From assembly GCA_051891855.1 (NCBI GenBank), contig JBJFFP010000080.1:1-64000 (forward strand): a DNA stretch of 64,000 nt, written 5' to 3'. The translations under genes and the position numbers were made by a program. The notes beneath the pieces were generated by a model that was not told the origin of the DNA, ran no database searches, and saw only the letters and a list, made by a program, of their open reading frames with translations. Shown here one piece after another: positions 51,968 through 61,400 of the stretch (position 1 is its first letter; each line of letters opens with the position of its first letter). This stretch comes from SFDP01 sp051891855. Its GTDB lineage: Bacteria; Bacillota; Clostridia; Lachnospirales; Lachnospiraceae.

Positions 51968-52945
51968 CTAATTACTGAGAAGTTCCTTTTCCAGAAGCTC
52001 AAAATCATAATCGTTTTGCTGAAACTGATTGAATTTATTCCTGGAAGAAGGAGCGGAGGGAGTCCTCTTTTTTGCAGCAAAAGAAGCATCCATCCGTGAA
52101 ATATCCGATTTATGGAGTACACCGGCAGACTTCCAGCTGGTAAGAATCTTGTCCGCATATTCAAAGCGGCGCTTGTCCGTAGCCAAGACGGTGCGCTCAC
52201 AGGCCTCCAGAATAATATCTGCAGTAAAACCATATTCTTTAAACCATTTGGTAATGTATTCTACTTCCCGGGGGGTAGGAGTGGCAGATTTTCCCAGGGC
52301 ATTCATTACCGTATATACCTGCCTGGAGTAGCGGCTGTTTTGCTGCTGGGCTGCCTCCGGTGTAGAGATATGGGCTTCGGCCCAGGCTATGGCCACCTTT
52401 TCAATATAGCGAAAATCCTTCTTTCCCCGTTCAATACAATATTGCAGAAGATAGTCGATTAAATCAAAAGAAAAATGAAGCTCCTCAGAAATGAACAGGA
52501 GTGAACGGATATCACCAAAGCTCAAGGTCTTTCCCAGATAAGATTCGGCAATAAAAATAAGCTGGGAGGTAGAAGCATTATCTGAGAAGGCAGCTAATTG
52601 CTCAAGACTGTAGTCCGGCTTACTGAAAGCAGCAGCCTTTTTTTCCGGTATGGGCAGCTGACAGAGCATAATTCCGGCAGGCTGATTTTGTTCATCGTAA
52701 TCCAATTTTAATACACCCTTGTCCTGCCAATAGGAAAGGGCTCTTAAAATATCCTTTTCCGTATAGTTGAAATAATCCGCCAGAGCAGAGACACTGGTAT
52801 TCTCTTTGCTTTTGCTGTGGCGGAGAAGATATAGGTATACCTTTAGCTGGGCATCGTTGGCATCGGCCATATAGCAGTCAATAAACTGATTGGACACGCT
52901 GGTGTGTTCCATATTTCGATAATCTTTAATCTTTAACTGGCTCAT
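51968..52945 (-). CDS. DnaD domain protein (primosome, DnaD/DnaB-like)
   Basis: A 325-residue protein with an N-terminal winged-helix part (about 15-90, AQLKVYLYLLRHSKSKENTSVSALADYFNYTEKDILRALSYWQDKGVLKL) and two DnaD domains (about 125-195 and 210-285), including YIEKVAIAWAEAHI and YADKILTSWKSAGV. The YxxxIxxxW motif of DnaD domains can be seen in both. These proteins help load the helicase at the origin or at stalled forks. It has its own promoter upstream and leads the prs operon. Confidence 0.93.
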   Translation of the reverse strand: MSQLKIKDYRNMEHTSVSNQFIDCYMADANDAQLKVYLYLLRHSKSKENTSVSALADYFNYTEKDILRALSYWQDKGVLKLDYDEQNQPAGIMLCQLPIPEKKAAAFSKPDYSLEQLAAFSDNASTSQLIFIAESYLGKTLSFGDIRSLLFISEELHFSFDLIDYLLQYCIERGKKDFRYIEKVAIAWAEAHISTPEAAQQQNSRYSRQVYTVMNALGKSATPTPREVEYITKWFKEYGFTADIILEACERTVLATDKRRFEYADKILTSWKSAGVLHKSDISRMDASFAAKKRTPSAPSSRNKFNQFQQNDYDFELLEKELLSN

Positions 52946-52993
52946 CCTTATCCCATCCTATTTCCTAAAGCAATCTTTACAAGCAACGAAATT

Positions 52994-53002
52994 ATATCAT
53001 AG
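52994..53002 (-). promoter_or_regulatory. Extended -10 promoter for the dnaD-dnaC-prs genes
   Basis: On the minus strand TGATATAAT (extended -10) stands about 50 bases before the dnaD start; no good -35 is seen. The DnaA-box cluster begins about 75 bases further upstream. Confidence 0.5.
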
Positions 53003-53074
53003 CAGAGAAAAAAAGGAAAGCGGCGAAATCCTGTAATCCCTCTGAAATAAAGGAGTTTTAGGAAAGGTGGAAAT

Positions 53075-53234
53075 TGTGGATAATGTGGATAAACAGGTGG
53101 ATATGCTTATACAAATAAAAATAATACGGATAAAATCTGTAATTTTTACTTTGTGAATAAACAGGAGAAAAATAAAAATATCCACAGTTATTTTTTACAT
53201 AAGAAAAAGAATATACTGTGGATATGGTGGATAA
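53075..53234. promoter_or_regulatory. Cluster of DnaA-box-like sites
   Basis: Within 160 bp there are about six near matches to TTATCCACA or its complement. Two perfect TGTGGATAA copies abut at 53075-53083 and 53084-53092. Single-mismatch copies are TGTGAATAA (53152-53160), ATATCCACA (53178-53186), TGTGGATAT (53217-53225) and GGTGGATAA (53226-53234), with a weaker GGTGGATAT at 53097. The spacing and number far exceed chance. It probably lets DnaA control the dnaD-dnaC-prs genes or titrates DnaA. Confidence 0.75.
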
Positions 53235-54614
53235 CTAAATTCCAAGAAGATTTTCTCCCACTTTTACAATGTCTCCTGCCCCCATAGTTATCAACAAATC
53301 GCCGTTGATAGAATTTTCTAATAAAAAATTTTCTATCTCATCAAAAGTAGGGAAATAGTAGCAGGTTTTTCCCAGCTTTTCAATCTCTCTTTGTAAATCC
53401 AGGGAGGAAATACCAATGCTATTTACTTCTCTTGCCGCATAGATATCGGAGAGGACAATCAGATCGGCCTTAGAAAGAGCCAGAGCAAATTCGGTTAAGA
53501 ATGCCTTTGTCCGGGTATAGGTATGGGGCTGGAAAAGACAAATTAACCGATTGTGGGGTCTGGCCAGGGCGGCATCCAGAGTAGCGGCTATTTCCGTGGG
53601 GTGGTGGGCATAGTCATCAATTATGGTGATACCTCCAAGATTTCCCTTATATTCAAAACGCCGTTTGGTGCCGCTGAACCGGGACAGGGCTGTCAGTGTT
53701 TTCTCCAAAGGAAGATTAAGGATATCACTAAGAGCAAAGACAGCCAGGCTGTTAGAGACATTATGCTTTCCCGGGACTCCCAAAGAGACTACTGCAACCT
53801 CTTCACCCCGTCGATTTAGCCGATAGGAGGGTAGACCCTTGTCATCATAGGTGATTTGGGAAGCATAATAATCACAGTCCTTAGTAAAACCGTAACGCAG
53901 TATTTGACAGGACAGATTTTGGGTAATGGAAGGCAGATGCTTGATTTCGTTATTGAGAATCAGGCATCCATCCTCCGGCAACAGAGCGGCAAAACGGTGG
54001 AAGGACTCCTCTATTTCCTCAAGATTGTGAAAGAAATCCATATGATCTTCTTCTATATTTAAAATAATGCCGATCTTAGGGAAAAAGCTTAAAAAGCTAT
54101 TGGTGTATTCACAGGCCTCCGTTACAAAATAGGGAGAATGGCCGATACGGATATTTCCGCCGATAGAAGGAAGGATTCCGCCAATGGTAAGAGTGGGGTC
54201 TGTATCACAGGCTAATAAAACATCAGAAATCATGGAGGTTGTGGTAGTCTTTCCGTGGGTTCCGCTGACTGCCACCGGCAGCTCATAATTCTTCATCAGC
54301 TGCCCTAACAGCTCTGCCCGGCTGAGCATGGGAATACCCCGCTTAAGGGCATCCTGAAATTCCGGATTATCTTCATGAATGGCAGCTGTATAGACTACCA
54401 GCTCCACAGAAGGGTCAATATGGGAAAGCTGCTGACCGTAATAAATGTCTGCCCCTTCCAGAGCCAACTGCTGGGTAAGAGGGGATTGTTTCATATCAGA
54501 GCCGGAAACGGTAAACTTCCGGGAAAGAAGAATTTGTGCCAAACCACTCATACTGATACCGCCTATTCCCATAAAATAGACATGAATCGGTTTCTTAAAA
54601 TCAATCGTAAACAT
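53235..54614 (-). CDS. murC: UDP-N-acetylmuramate-L-alanine ligase
   Basis: MurC adds L-alanine to UDP-MurNAc, the first step of peptide stem synthesis. It begins VYFMGIGGISMSGLAQILL (Rossmann part), has AVSGTHGKTTTTSMI as its ATP loop, and EACEYTNSFLSFFPKIGIILNIEEDHMDFF and DDYAHHPTEI in the mid and C domains. 459 residues. It ends next to the DnaA-box cluster. Confidence 0.96.
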   Translation of the reverse strand: MFTIDFKKPIHVYFMGIGGISMSGLAQILLSRKFTVSGSDMKQSPLTQQLALEGADIYYGQQLSHIDPSVELVVYTAAIHEDNPEFQDALKRGIPMLSRAELLGQLMKNYELPVAVSGTHGKTTTTSMISDVLLACDTDPTLTIGGILPSIGGNIRIGHSPYFVTEACEYTNSFLSFFPKIGIILNIEEDHMDFFHNLEEIEESFHRFAALLPEDGCLILNNEIKHLPSITQNLSCQILRYGFTKDCDYYASQITYDDKGLPSYRLNRRGEEVAVVSLGVPGKHNVSNSLAVFALSDILNLPLEKTLTALSRFSGTKRRFEYKGNLGGITIIDDYAHHPTEIAATLDAALARPHNRLICLFQPHTYTRTKAFLTEFALALSKADLIVLSDIYAAREVNSIGISSLDLQREIEKLGKTCYYFPTFDEIENFLLENSINGDLLITMGAGDIVKVGENLLGI

Positions 54615-54658
54615 GATATCCTCAATTCCGCTGCATGGGGCAGCCTTTTTCTTTTTCC

Positions 54659-54686
54659 ATTATACCTTTTTGCAGGGAAAAAACAA
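54659..54686 (-). promoter_or_regulatory. murC promoter
   Basis: Minus strand TTGTTT (54686-54681), 16-base spacer, TATAAT (54664-54659), about 45 bases before the start codon. Confidence 0.65.
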
Positions 54687-54907
54687 AGATATTTTCCTTA
54701 TATTAGTTAGGGAAAAAGAAAGAGAAAAATCGGGAAAGTTTTTCAAATAATAAGGAAAAGTAAATGTTTTTAACCTAATAATGGAAAAAATGGATAATTA
54801 TTACAGAAAATTTTATTTTAATAACGAAAAAAGAAATGGAAAATGTTTTCATATATCAAAAATGCACAAATTATTTGGAAAAATAAACAAAATATTTGTA
54901 AAAGTCA

Positions 54908-54936
54908 TTCACTTATTAGAATCTGTATGTTATAAT
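54908..54936 (+). promoter_or_regulatory. glgC-glgD promoter
   Basis: TTCACT (54908-54913), 17-base spacer, perfect TATAAT (54931-54936). Confidence 0.65.
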
Positions 54937-54980
54937 TATTACTACGCATTACAGGCGAGAAGAGAGTTAGAGGTGAGGAC

Positions 54981-56252
54981 ATGATTAAAAAAGAGATGAT
55001 AGCCATGTTATTGGCAGGCGGTCAGGGAAGCCGTTTAGGGGTATTGACATCAAGAGTTGCCAAGCCAGCAGTAGCCTTTGGCGGAAAATACCGTATTATT
55101 GATTTCCCGTTAAGCAACTGCATTAACTCCGGAGTGGATACTGTAGGTGTATTAACACAGTACCAGCCCCTCCGTCTGAATACTCATATTGGAATCGGTA
55201 TTCCCTGGGATCTGGATCGCAATATCGGGGGAGTAACCGTATTACCGCCTTATGAAAGAAGCACCAACAGTGAGTGGTATACGGGAACGGCTAATGCTAT
55301 TTATCAGAATCTGGCCTATATGGAGACCTATAATCCGGATTATGTACTGATCCTGTCGGGAGATCATATCTATAAGATGGACTATGAGGTAATGCTGGAT
55401 TTCCATAAGCAGAATAACGCAGAGTGTACCATTGCGGTTATGCAGGTTCCCATGGAAGAAGCCAGTCGTTTTGGTATTATGATTACGGATGAAAACCGTA
55501 AAATCGTAGACTTTGAAGAGAAGCCGGAGAAGCCCAGAAGCAATCTTGCCTCTATGGGTATATACATATTCAACTGGAAGACTCTTAAGGAAGCCCTGAT
55601 TCGAATGTCTGAACAGCCGGCTTTGGATTTCGGTAAGCATATTATTCCTTATTGTCATGCTCAGGGGGCTCCCCTGTATGCCTATGAATTTAACGGATAT
55701 TGGAAGGATGTGGGTACTTTAAGCTCTTATTGGGAAGCCAATATGGAGCTGATTGATATTGTTCCGGAATTTAATCTGTATGAGGAATATTGGAAGATTT
55801 ATACCAAAAGCGATATTCTTCCCCCCCAGTATCTGTCCAGAAACAGTGTAGTGGAGAGGAGTATTATCGGAGAAGGAACAGATATTTACGGAAAGGTTTA
55901 TAATTCGGTTATCGGCTGTGGAGTTACCATTGGAGAGGGAAGTGTAATTCGGGACTCTATTATTATGAATAATACGGTAATCGGTGCCGGATGTGAACTG
56001 AATAAGGCCATTATAGCAGAAAATGTTGTGGTGAATGACAATGTGAAGCTGGGAATAGGGGCAGAAGTAAAGAATGAAACCCATCCTCATATTTACAATC
56101 ACGGGTTGGTTTGTATCGGAGAAAAGAGTATTCTGCCAAAAGGACTGACGGTGGGAAAGAATGCTTGTATTTTCGGTGAGACGGATGTCTCCGATTATGA
56201 GAATCTGACTCTTGCCAGCGGAAAAACATTAATTAAGGCGGGTGATGAATAG
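54981..56252 (+). CDS. glgC: Glucose-1-phosphate adenylyltransferase (catalytic subunit)
   Basis: GlgC makes ADP-glucose for glycogen synthesis. It has MLLAGGQGSRLGVLTSRVAKPAVAFGGKYRIIDFPLSNC at the start, the sugar-binding GTANAIYQN and SGDHIYKMDY, and a C-terminal left-handed helix with repeated I/V hexads. 423 residues. It overlaps glgD by one base; in Firmicutes the two form a heteromer. Confidence 0.95.
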   Translation: MIKKEMIAMLLAGGQGSRLGVLTSRVAKPAVAFGGKYRIIDFPLSNCINSGVDTVGVLTQYQPLRLNTHIGIGIPWDLDRNIGGVTVLPPYERSTNSEWYTGTANAIYQNLAYMETYNPDYVLILSGDHIYKMDYEVMLDFHKQNNAECTIAVMQVPMEEASRFGIMITDENRKIVDFEEKPEKPRSNLASMGIYIFNWKTLKEALIRMSEQPALDFGKHIIPYCHAQGAPLYAYEFNGYWKDVGTLSSYWEANMELIDIVPEFNLYEEYWKIYTKSDILPPQYLSRNSVVERSIIGEGTDIYGKVYNSVIGCGVTIGEGSVIRDSIIMNNTVIGAGCELNKAIIAENVVVNDNVKLGIGAEVKNETHPHIYNHGLVCIGEKSILPKGLTVGKNACIFGETDVSDYENLTLASGKTLIKAGDE

Positions 56253-57370
56253 TGAGAGCAATTGGGATTATTTTAGCAGGCGGCAGCAATCACAGGATGA
56301 AGGAATTATCACAGAAGCGGGCAGTAGGTGCCATGCCAATCGCAGGCAGCTATCGAAGTATTGATTTTTCTCTCAGTAATATGTCTAACTCCAATATTAA
56401 AAAGGTGGCTGTTTTTACTCAATATAATGCCAGAAGCTTAAATGAACATTTGAGCTCCTCTAAATGGTGGGATTTCGGGCGTAAGAAGGGAGGGCTGACC
56501 GTCTTTACTCCGGCGGTAACGGCGGAAAACAGTACCTGGTACAGAGGGACCGCAGATTCTATTTTCCAGAATATTTCCTTCCTGAAAAAGAGTCATGAGC
56601 CCTATGTGGTGATTGCTTCCGGTGATTGTGTCTATAAGATGGATTACAATAAGGTATTGGAATACCATATCCAAAAGAAAGCGGATGTGACGGTGGTTTG
56701 TAAGGAGATGCCGAAGGATATATGTGTTGAGCGTTTCGGAACCGTCAAGATGAATGAAGAATGCCGAATCGAGGAGTTTGAGGAAAAGCCGATTGTGGCT
56801 AAATCCAATACGATTTCCTGTGGTATTTATGTCATTCGCCGGAGACTTCTGATTGAGATGATTGAACGCTGTGCGGCAGAGGATCGATATGATTTTGTGA
56901 AAGATGTACTGATTCGCCATAAGGATCAGAAGCGGATATTCGGATATAAGATTAAGGAATACTGGAAGAATATCGCTTCGGTAGAGGATTACTTTTCTAC
57001 TAACATGGACTTTTTAAAAGCGGATATCAGAGAGTATTTCTTTAAAAGCTATCCGGACATTTATTCCAAGGTGGATGATTTGCCTCCGGCTAAATATAAT
57101 GTGGGATCAAAGGTTAAGAACAGCCTTATTTCCAGTGGATGTATTATTAATGGTGAGGTAGAGGATTCCATTGTTTTTAAGAAGAGCTTTATTGGAAATA
57201 ACTGTGTGATTAAGAATTCCATTATTCTGAATAATGTGTATATCGGAGACAATACCTATATTGAAAACTGTATTGTAGAAAGCAGAGATACCATTAAGGC
57301 TAATTCCTATCATAAGGGTGAGAACCAGATTAAGATTGTGATAGAAAAAAGTGATCGATACATGATTTAA
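56252..57370 (+). CDS. glgD: GlgD, regulatory subunit of ADP-glucose pyrophosphorylase
   Basis: GlgD resembles GlgC but has lost key catalytic parts: the start reads ILAGGSNHRMKELSQKRAVGAMPIAG rather than the full GlgC nucleotide loop. It keeps RGTADSIFQN and the C-terminal helix repeats. It is known to raise activity of GlgC when both are present. 372 residues. The start is a GTG at 56252 overlapping the glgC stop by one base. Confidence 0.92.
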   Translation: MRAIGIILAGGSNHRMKELSQKRAVGAMPIAGSYRSIDFSLSNMSNSNIKKVAVFTQYNARSLNEHLSSSKWWDFGRKKGGLTVFTPAVTAENSTWYRGTADSIFQNISFLKKSHEPYVVIASGDCVYKMDYNKVLEYHIQKKADVTVVCKEMPKDICVERFGTVKMNEECRIEEFEEKPIVAKSNTISCGIYVIRRRLLIEMIERCAAEDRYDFVKDVLIRHKDQKRIFGYKIKEYWKNIASVEDYFSTNMDFLKADIREYFFKSYPDIYSKVDDLPPAKYNVGSKVKNSLISSGCIINGEVEDSIVFKKSFIGNNCVIKNSIILNNVYIGDNTYIENCIVESRDTIKANSYHKGENQIKIVIEKSDRYMI

Positions 57371-57413
57371 TTAACGACTGATTGTCGTTCAACAAAAGGT
57401 AAGGGGGGGTTTA

Positions 57414-57680
57414 ATGACTATTACAGATGTTTGGGTACGTAAGGTTACCAAAGAAGGGAAACTGAAGGCTATTGTTTCCATCACACTTGATAATGAATTT
57501 GTTGTTCATGACATCAAGGTAATTGAAGGGGAAAAAGGACTGTTTATTGCCATGCCCAGTAAGAAGGCAGCGGATGGAGAATACCGGGATATTGCACATC
57601 CCATCAATTCCTCTACAAGAGAAATGATTCAAAGCAGGATTCTCAAGGCATATGAGGAGGTTATGACTCAGGAAGAATAG
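57414..57680 (+). CDS. spoVG: Septation/sporulation regulator SpoVG
   Basis: SpoVG is a small nucleic-acid-binding regulator of sporulation, septum formation and other genes. The core MTITDVWVRKV, DNEFVVHDIKVIEGEKGLFIAMPSKK and EYRDIAHPIN all match. 88 residues. A G-rich GTAAGGGGGG site precedes the start. Confidence 0.96.
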   Translation: MTITDVWVRKVTKEGKLKAIVSITLDNEFVVHDIKVIEGEKGLFIAMPSKKAADGEYRDIAHPINSSTREMIQSRILKAYEEVMTQEE

Positions 57681-57747
57681 ACAGTAGTAAAGGGGCTGTA
57701 AGAAAAACAGTCCGGGAGAAGAAAAAGAATAAATCGGAATACAGAAC

Positions 57748-57784
57748 AAAACCGGAGCGTTGAGTCCATATGCTCCGGTTTTTT
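57748..57784 (+). terminator. Terminator after spoVG
   Basis: AAAACCGGAGC and GCTCCGGTTTT form an 11-base stem followed by more T. Confidence 0.9.
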
Positions 57785-57816
57785 GAGCGTATATTTGGTT
57801 TTAGAGAAATCCCTGC

Positions 57817-57845
57817 TTGACGGTAAGACCTGACTTTGGTTATAT
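57817..57845 (+). promoter_or_regulatory. Promoter for pth-mfd
   Basis: TTGACG (57817-57822), 17-base spacer, TTATAT (57840-57845); TATATT one base later is equally good. Confidence 0.6.
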
Positions 57846-57877
57846 TGTAATCCGTAAGAGGAAAAGGAGAAAGAGAT

Positions 57878-58459
57878 ATGTATATCATTGTAGGCCTGGG
57901 AAATCCAACGAAGGAATATGAAAATACCAGACATAACATCGGTTTTGCCATCATAGATAAGCTTGCAGAAAGCTATTCCATTGATGTGCTGGAAAAAAAA
58001 CACAAGGCATTGGTCGGTAAGGGGATGATTAATGGAACCAAAGTGATTCTGGCAAAGCCGCAGACCTATATGAATTTAAGCGGGGAGAGTGTGCGGGAGC
58101 TGGTAGATTATTATAAGATAGACGAAGAAGAGGAGCTGATTATCATCTATGATGACATTTCCCTGGATGTGGGACAGCTGCGTATACGTAAAAAGGGAAG
58201 TGCAGGAGGGCATAACGGAATGAAAAGTATTCTGGCCCATTTAGGGCATGATATTTTTCCCCGGATTAAAGTAGGAGTGGGAGACAAGCCTAAGGGATAT
58301 GATCTGGCAGATTATGTATTGGGCCGCTTTTCCCAAGAAGAGCGAGGAATTATGGAAGAGGCTTCGATAGCGGCCGTAAATGCTGTTCGGGAAATAATTG
58401 CAGGAGAAATTGACAGAGCAATGAATACCTATAATAAAAAAGCAAAGCAGGTGGATTAA
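57878..58459 (+). CDS. pth: Peptidyl-tRNA hydrolase
   Basis: Pth frees tRNA from stalled peptidyl-tRNA. It begins IIVGLGNPTKEYENTRHNIGF with the catalytic His in RHN, has KPQTYMNLSGESV and YDDISLDVGQLRIRKKGSAGGHNGMKSI. 193 residues. AAAGGAGA upstream. Its stop abuts the mfd start, the common pth-mfd pair. Confidence 0.96.
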   Translation: MYIIVGLGNPTKEYENTRHNIGFAIIDKLAESYSIDVLEKKHKALVGKGMINGTKVILAKPQTYMNLSGESVRELVDYYKIDEEEELIIIYDDISLDVGQLRIRKKGSAGGHNGMKSILAHLGHDIFPRIKVGVGDKPKGYDLADYVLGRFSQEERGIMEEASIAAVNAVREIIAGEIDRAMNTYNKKAKQVD

Positions 58460-61400
58460 GTGGAAGGATTGATGCTGCCTTTACGGGAATTGGCTGAATA
58501 CGACAGAATAAAAGAGCTTCTTGAGAAGGAAAAGGAGACGCTTTCCATAAGCGGCTGCGTGGATTCTCAGAAGCTTCATTTGATTGCCGGTTTGGGAGAA
58601 AAATTTAAAATAAAGCTGATTTTGACCGCCAGCGATTTACGGGCCAGGGAGATTGCCGAAGATTTTGGGTTCTATGATCGAAATGTCAGTGTATACCCGG
58701 GAAAGGATCTTATCTTTTATCAGGCGGATATTCAGGGAAAGCAGCTGGTGAGAGAACGAATTAAGACCTTGAAGAGAATTTCCCAGGGAAAGCCCCTGAC
58801 GCTGATTACTACCTTCAGTACCCTGCTGTCTCCCATGATGCCTCTGGAACGTTTTCAGGAGTATACTCTCCATTTTGACAAACGAAGTGAAATTAATGAA
58901 GGAGAACTGGCAGCTAAGCTGGTAACCATGGGCTATGAAAAAGTGCATCAGGTGGAGATGCCGGGACAGTTTTCCATCCGGGGCGGAATTTTGGATATTT
59001 TTGATTTGACGGAGGAGAATCCCTATCGGATCGAGCTTTGGGGAGAAGAAGTGGAATCCCTAAGAAGCTTTGATGTTTTAAGTCAACGCTCCATTGAACA
59101 ATTGGAATCCATAGTGGTTTATCCGGCCACTGAGCTGATTTTGACTGACGAAGAGTTAAAGAGCGGAATGGAGAGAATCAAACAGGAAGGAGAAAGGCAG
59201 AGCAGGAAGCTGAGGGAACAGTTTCTAACCGAGGAGGCTTATCGCCTGACCACCCATATTAAAGAGCTTTCCGAAGAGGTATTGGAATTTAAGAGTAACA
59301 TCAATCTGGAAAGCTATATCCACTATTTTTTGCCTGAAACCCAGTCTTTTATGGAGCTGTTTACCGGTAAAAGCTGTATCGTTTTTCTGGATGAGCCTAT
59401 TCGTATTGGAGAACATCTTTCAGGAGTTGAGCTGGAATTTCAAGAAAGCATGAGCCACCGCCTGGAGAAGGGATACGTACTCCCGGGGCAGACGCAAATC
59501 CTATGGGGAAGGGAAGAGGTATTTCGTAAAATGAAGCCCTTTCCCATAGCCCAAATCGGCTTTATGGAGGATAAGGGGACATTAGTAAAAACCCAGCATC
59601 ATTATAATCTTACGGCTAAAAGTATTGCCCCTTATAATAACAGCTTTGAGCTTCTGATCAAGGATTTAAAGCGTTATAAAAAAGAAGGGTACAGGGTTAT
59701 TCTGTTGTGTCCCTCCCGAACCAGGGCAAAACGGCTGGCAGCAGATATTCAGAGTGAAGGCTTAACGGCCTTTTATACAGAGGATCCCTTCCGACAGGTG
59801 CAGCCCTCAGAGGTTCAGATTTACCACGGCAGTATTAAGCGTGGATTTGAATATCCATTGATTAAATTTGTGGTGATTTCCGAAGGAGATATTTTTGGTA
59901 AGGAAAAGAAAAAAAAGAGAATAAAAAAGTATGAAGGAACAAAAATACGGGATTTTTCCCAGCTTCAGGTAGGAGATTATGTGGTTCATGAAAGTCATGG
60001 ACTGGGTATCTACAGAGGAATTGAAAAGGTAGAAATTGAAAAGGTTGTCAAGGATTACATGAAGATTGAATACCGGGACGGAGGAAACCTGTATATTCTT
60101 GCCACAGGCCTGGATGTGATTCAAAAGTATGCCTCTGCAGATGCCAGAAAGCCCAAGCTGAACAAGCTGGGAAGCAAAGAGTGGGGAAATACCAAAACCA
60201 AGGTTAGAGGAGCAGTACAGGAGATTGCAAAGGATTTGGTAGAGCTTTATGCAAAGCGCCAGGAAAAGCAGGGCTTTTCCTTCAGCAGGGATACGGTTTG
60301 GCAGCAGGAGTTTGAGGAGCTTTTTCCTTATGAGGAAACAGAGGATCAGCTTACGGCTATTGAGGCCACCAAACGGGATATGGAAAGCAGCCGGATTATG
60401 GATCGTCTTATCTGCGGAGATGTAGGCTTTGGCAAGACGGAGATTGCCATCAGGGCGGCCTTTAAGGCGGTACAGGACGGTAAACAGGTTGTTTTTCTTG
60501 TGCCTACAACGATTCTTGCACAGCAGCACTATAATAACTTTATTCAGCGGATGAAGGATTTTCCAATCCGAATTGACCTGCTCTCCCGCTTCAGAAGTGC
60601 CGCCCAACAAAAAAAGACACTACAGGAGACCAAAAAGGGGTTGGTGGATATCGTCATCGGAACCCATCGAGTGCTTTCTAAGGATTTGGAATTTAAGGAT
60701 TTGGGCCTGTTGATTGTGGATGAGGAGCAGCGCTTCGGTGTAGGGCACAAAGAAAAAATCAAGCAGATGAAGGAGGATGTGGATGTTCTTACTCTGTCTG
60801 CAACACCTATTCCCCGTACCCTTCATATGAGTCTGGTAGGAATAAGGGATATGAGCGTGCTGGAGGAAGCGCCGGGAGAACGACTGCCAATTCAGACCTA
60901 TGTCTGTGAATATAATGAGGAAATGGTGAGAGAGGCCATTGTTCGGGAGCTGTCCCGGGGTGGTCAGGTTTACTATGTCTATAATCGGGTAAATACCATT
61001 GCTGATGTGGCAGCCTCCATTCAGAATCTTATACCGGAGGCCAATGTAGCCTTTGCCCACGGCCAGATGAAGGAACAGGAATTGGAAAAAATCATGTATG
61101 AATTTATTAACGGCAGCATTGATGTGCTGGTTTCTACCACCATTATTGAAACCGGTATGGATATTTCCAATGTGAATACCATGATTATTGATGATGCGGA
61201 TCAAATGGGGCTTTCTCAGCTTTATCAGCTTCGGGGACGTGTGGGAAGAAGCAATCGGGTGGCTTATGCCTTTTTCATGTATAAACGGGATAAGATGCTG
61301 AAGGAAATTGCAGAAAAACGTCTTCAGACCATACGGGAATTTACGGAACTGGGAAGCGGCTTTAAGATCGCCATGCGGGATTTGGAAATTCGCGGTGCCG

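Larger units (their letters stand above)
54615..54980. other. AT-rich intergenic region between murC and glgC
   Basis: Besides the two divergent promoters listed separately I see no gene here. An open frame from 54781 (67 codons) has no ribosome site and runs across the glgC promoter, so I leave it out. Confidence 0.7.

Noticed and set aside
53075..53234. Chromosomal replication origin
   Set aside because: dnaA, dnaN and rpmH are not nearby and no AT-rich unwinding region of usual form is evident; a regulatory cluster is more likely.
54781..54984. A 67-codon frame upstream of glgC
   Set aside because: It has no ribosome site, is AT-driven and runs across the glgC promoter and start.
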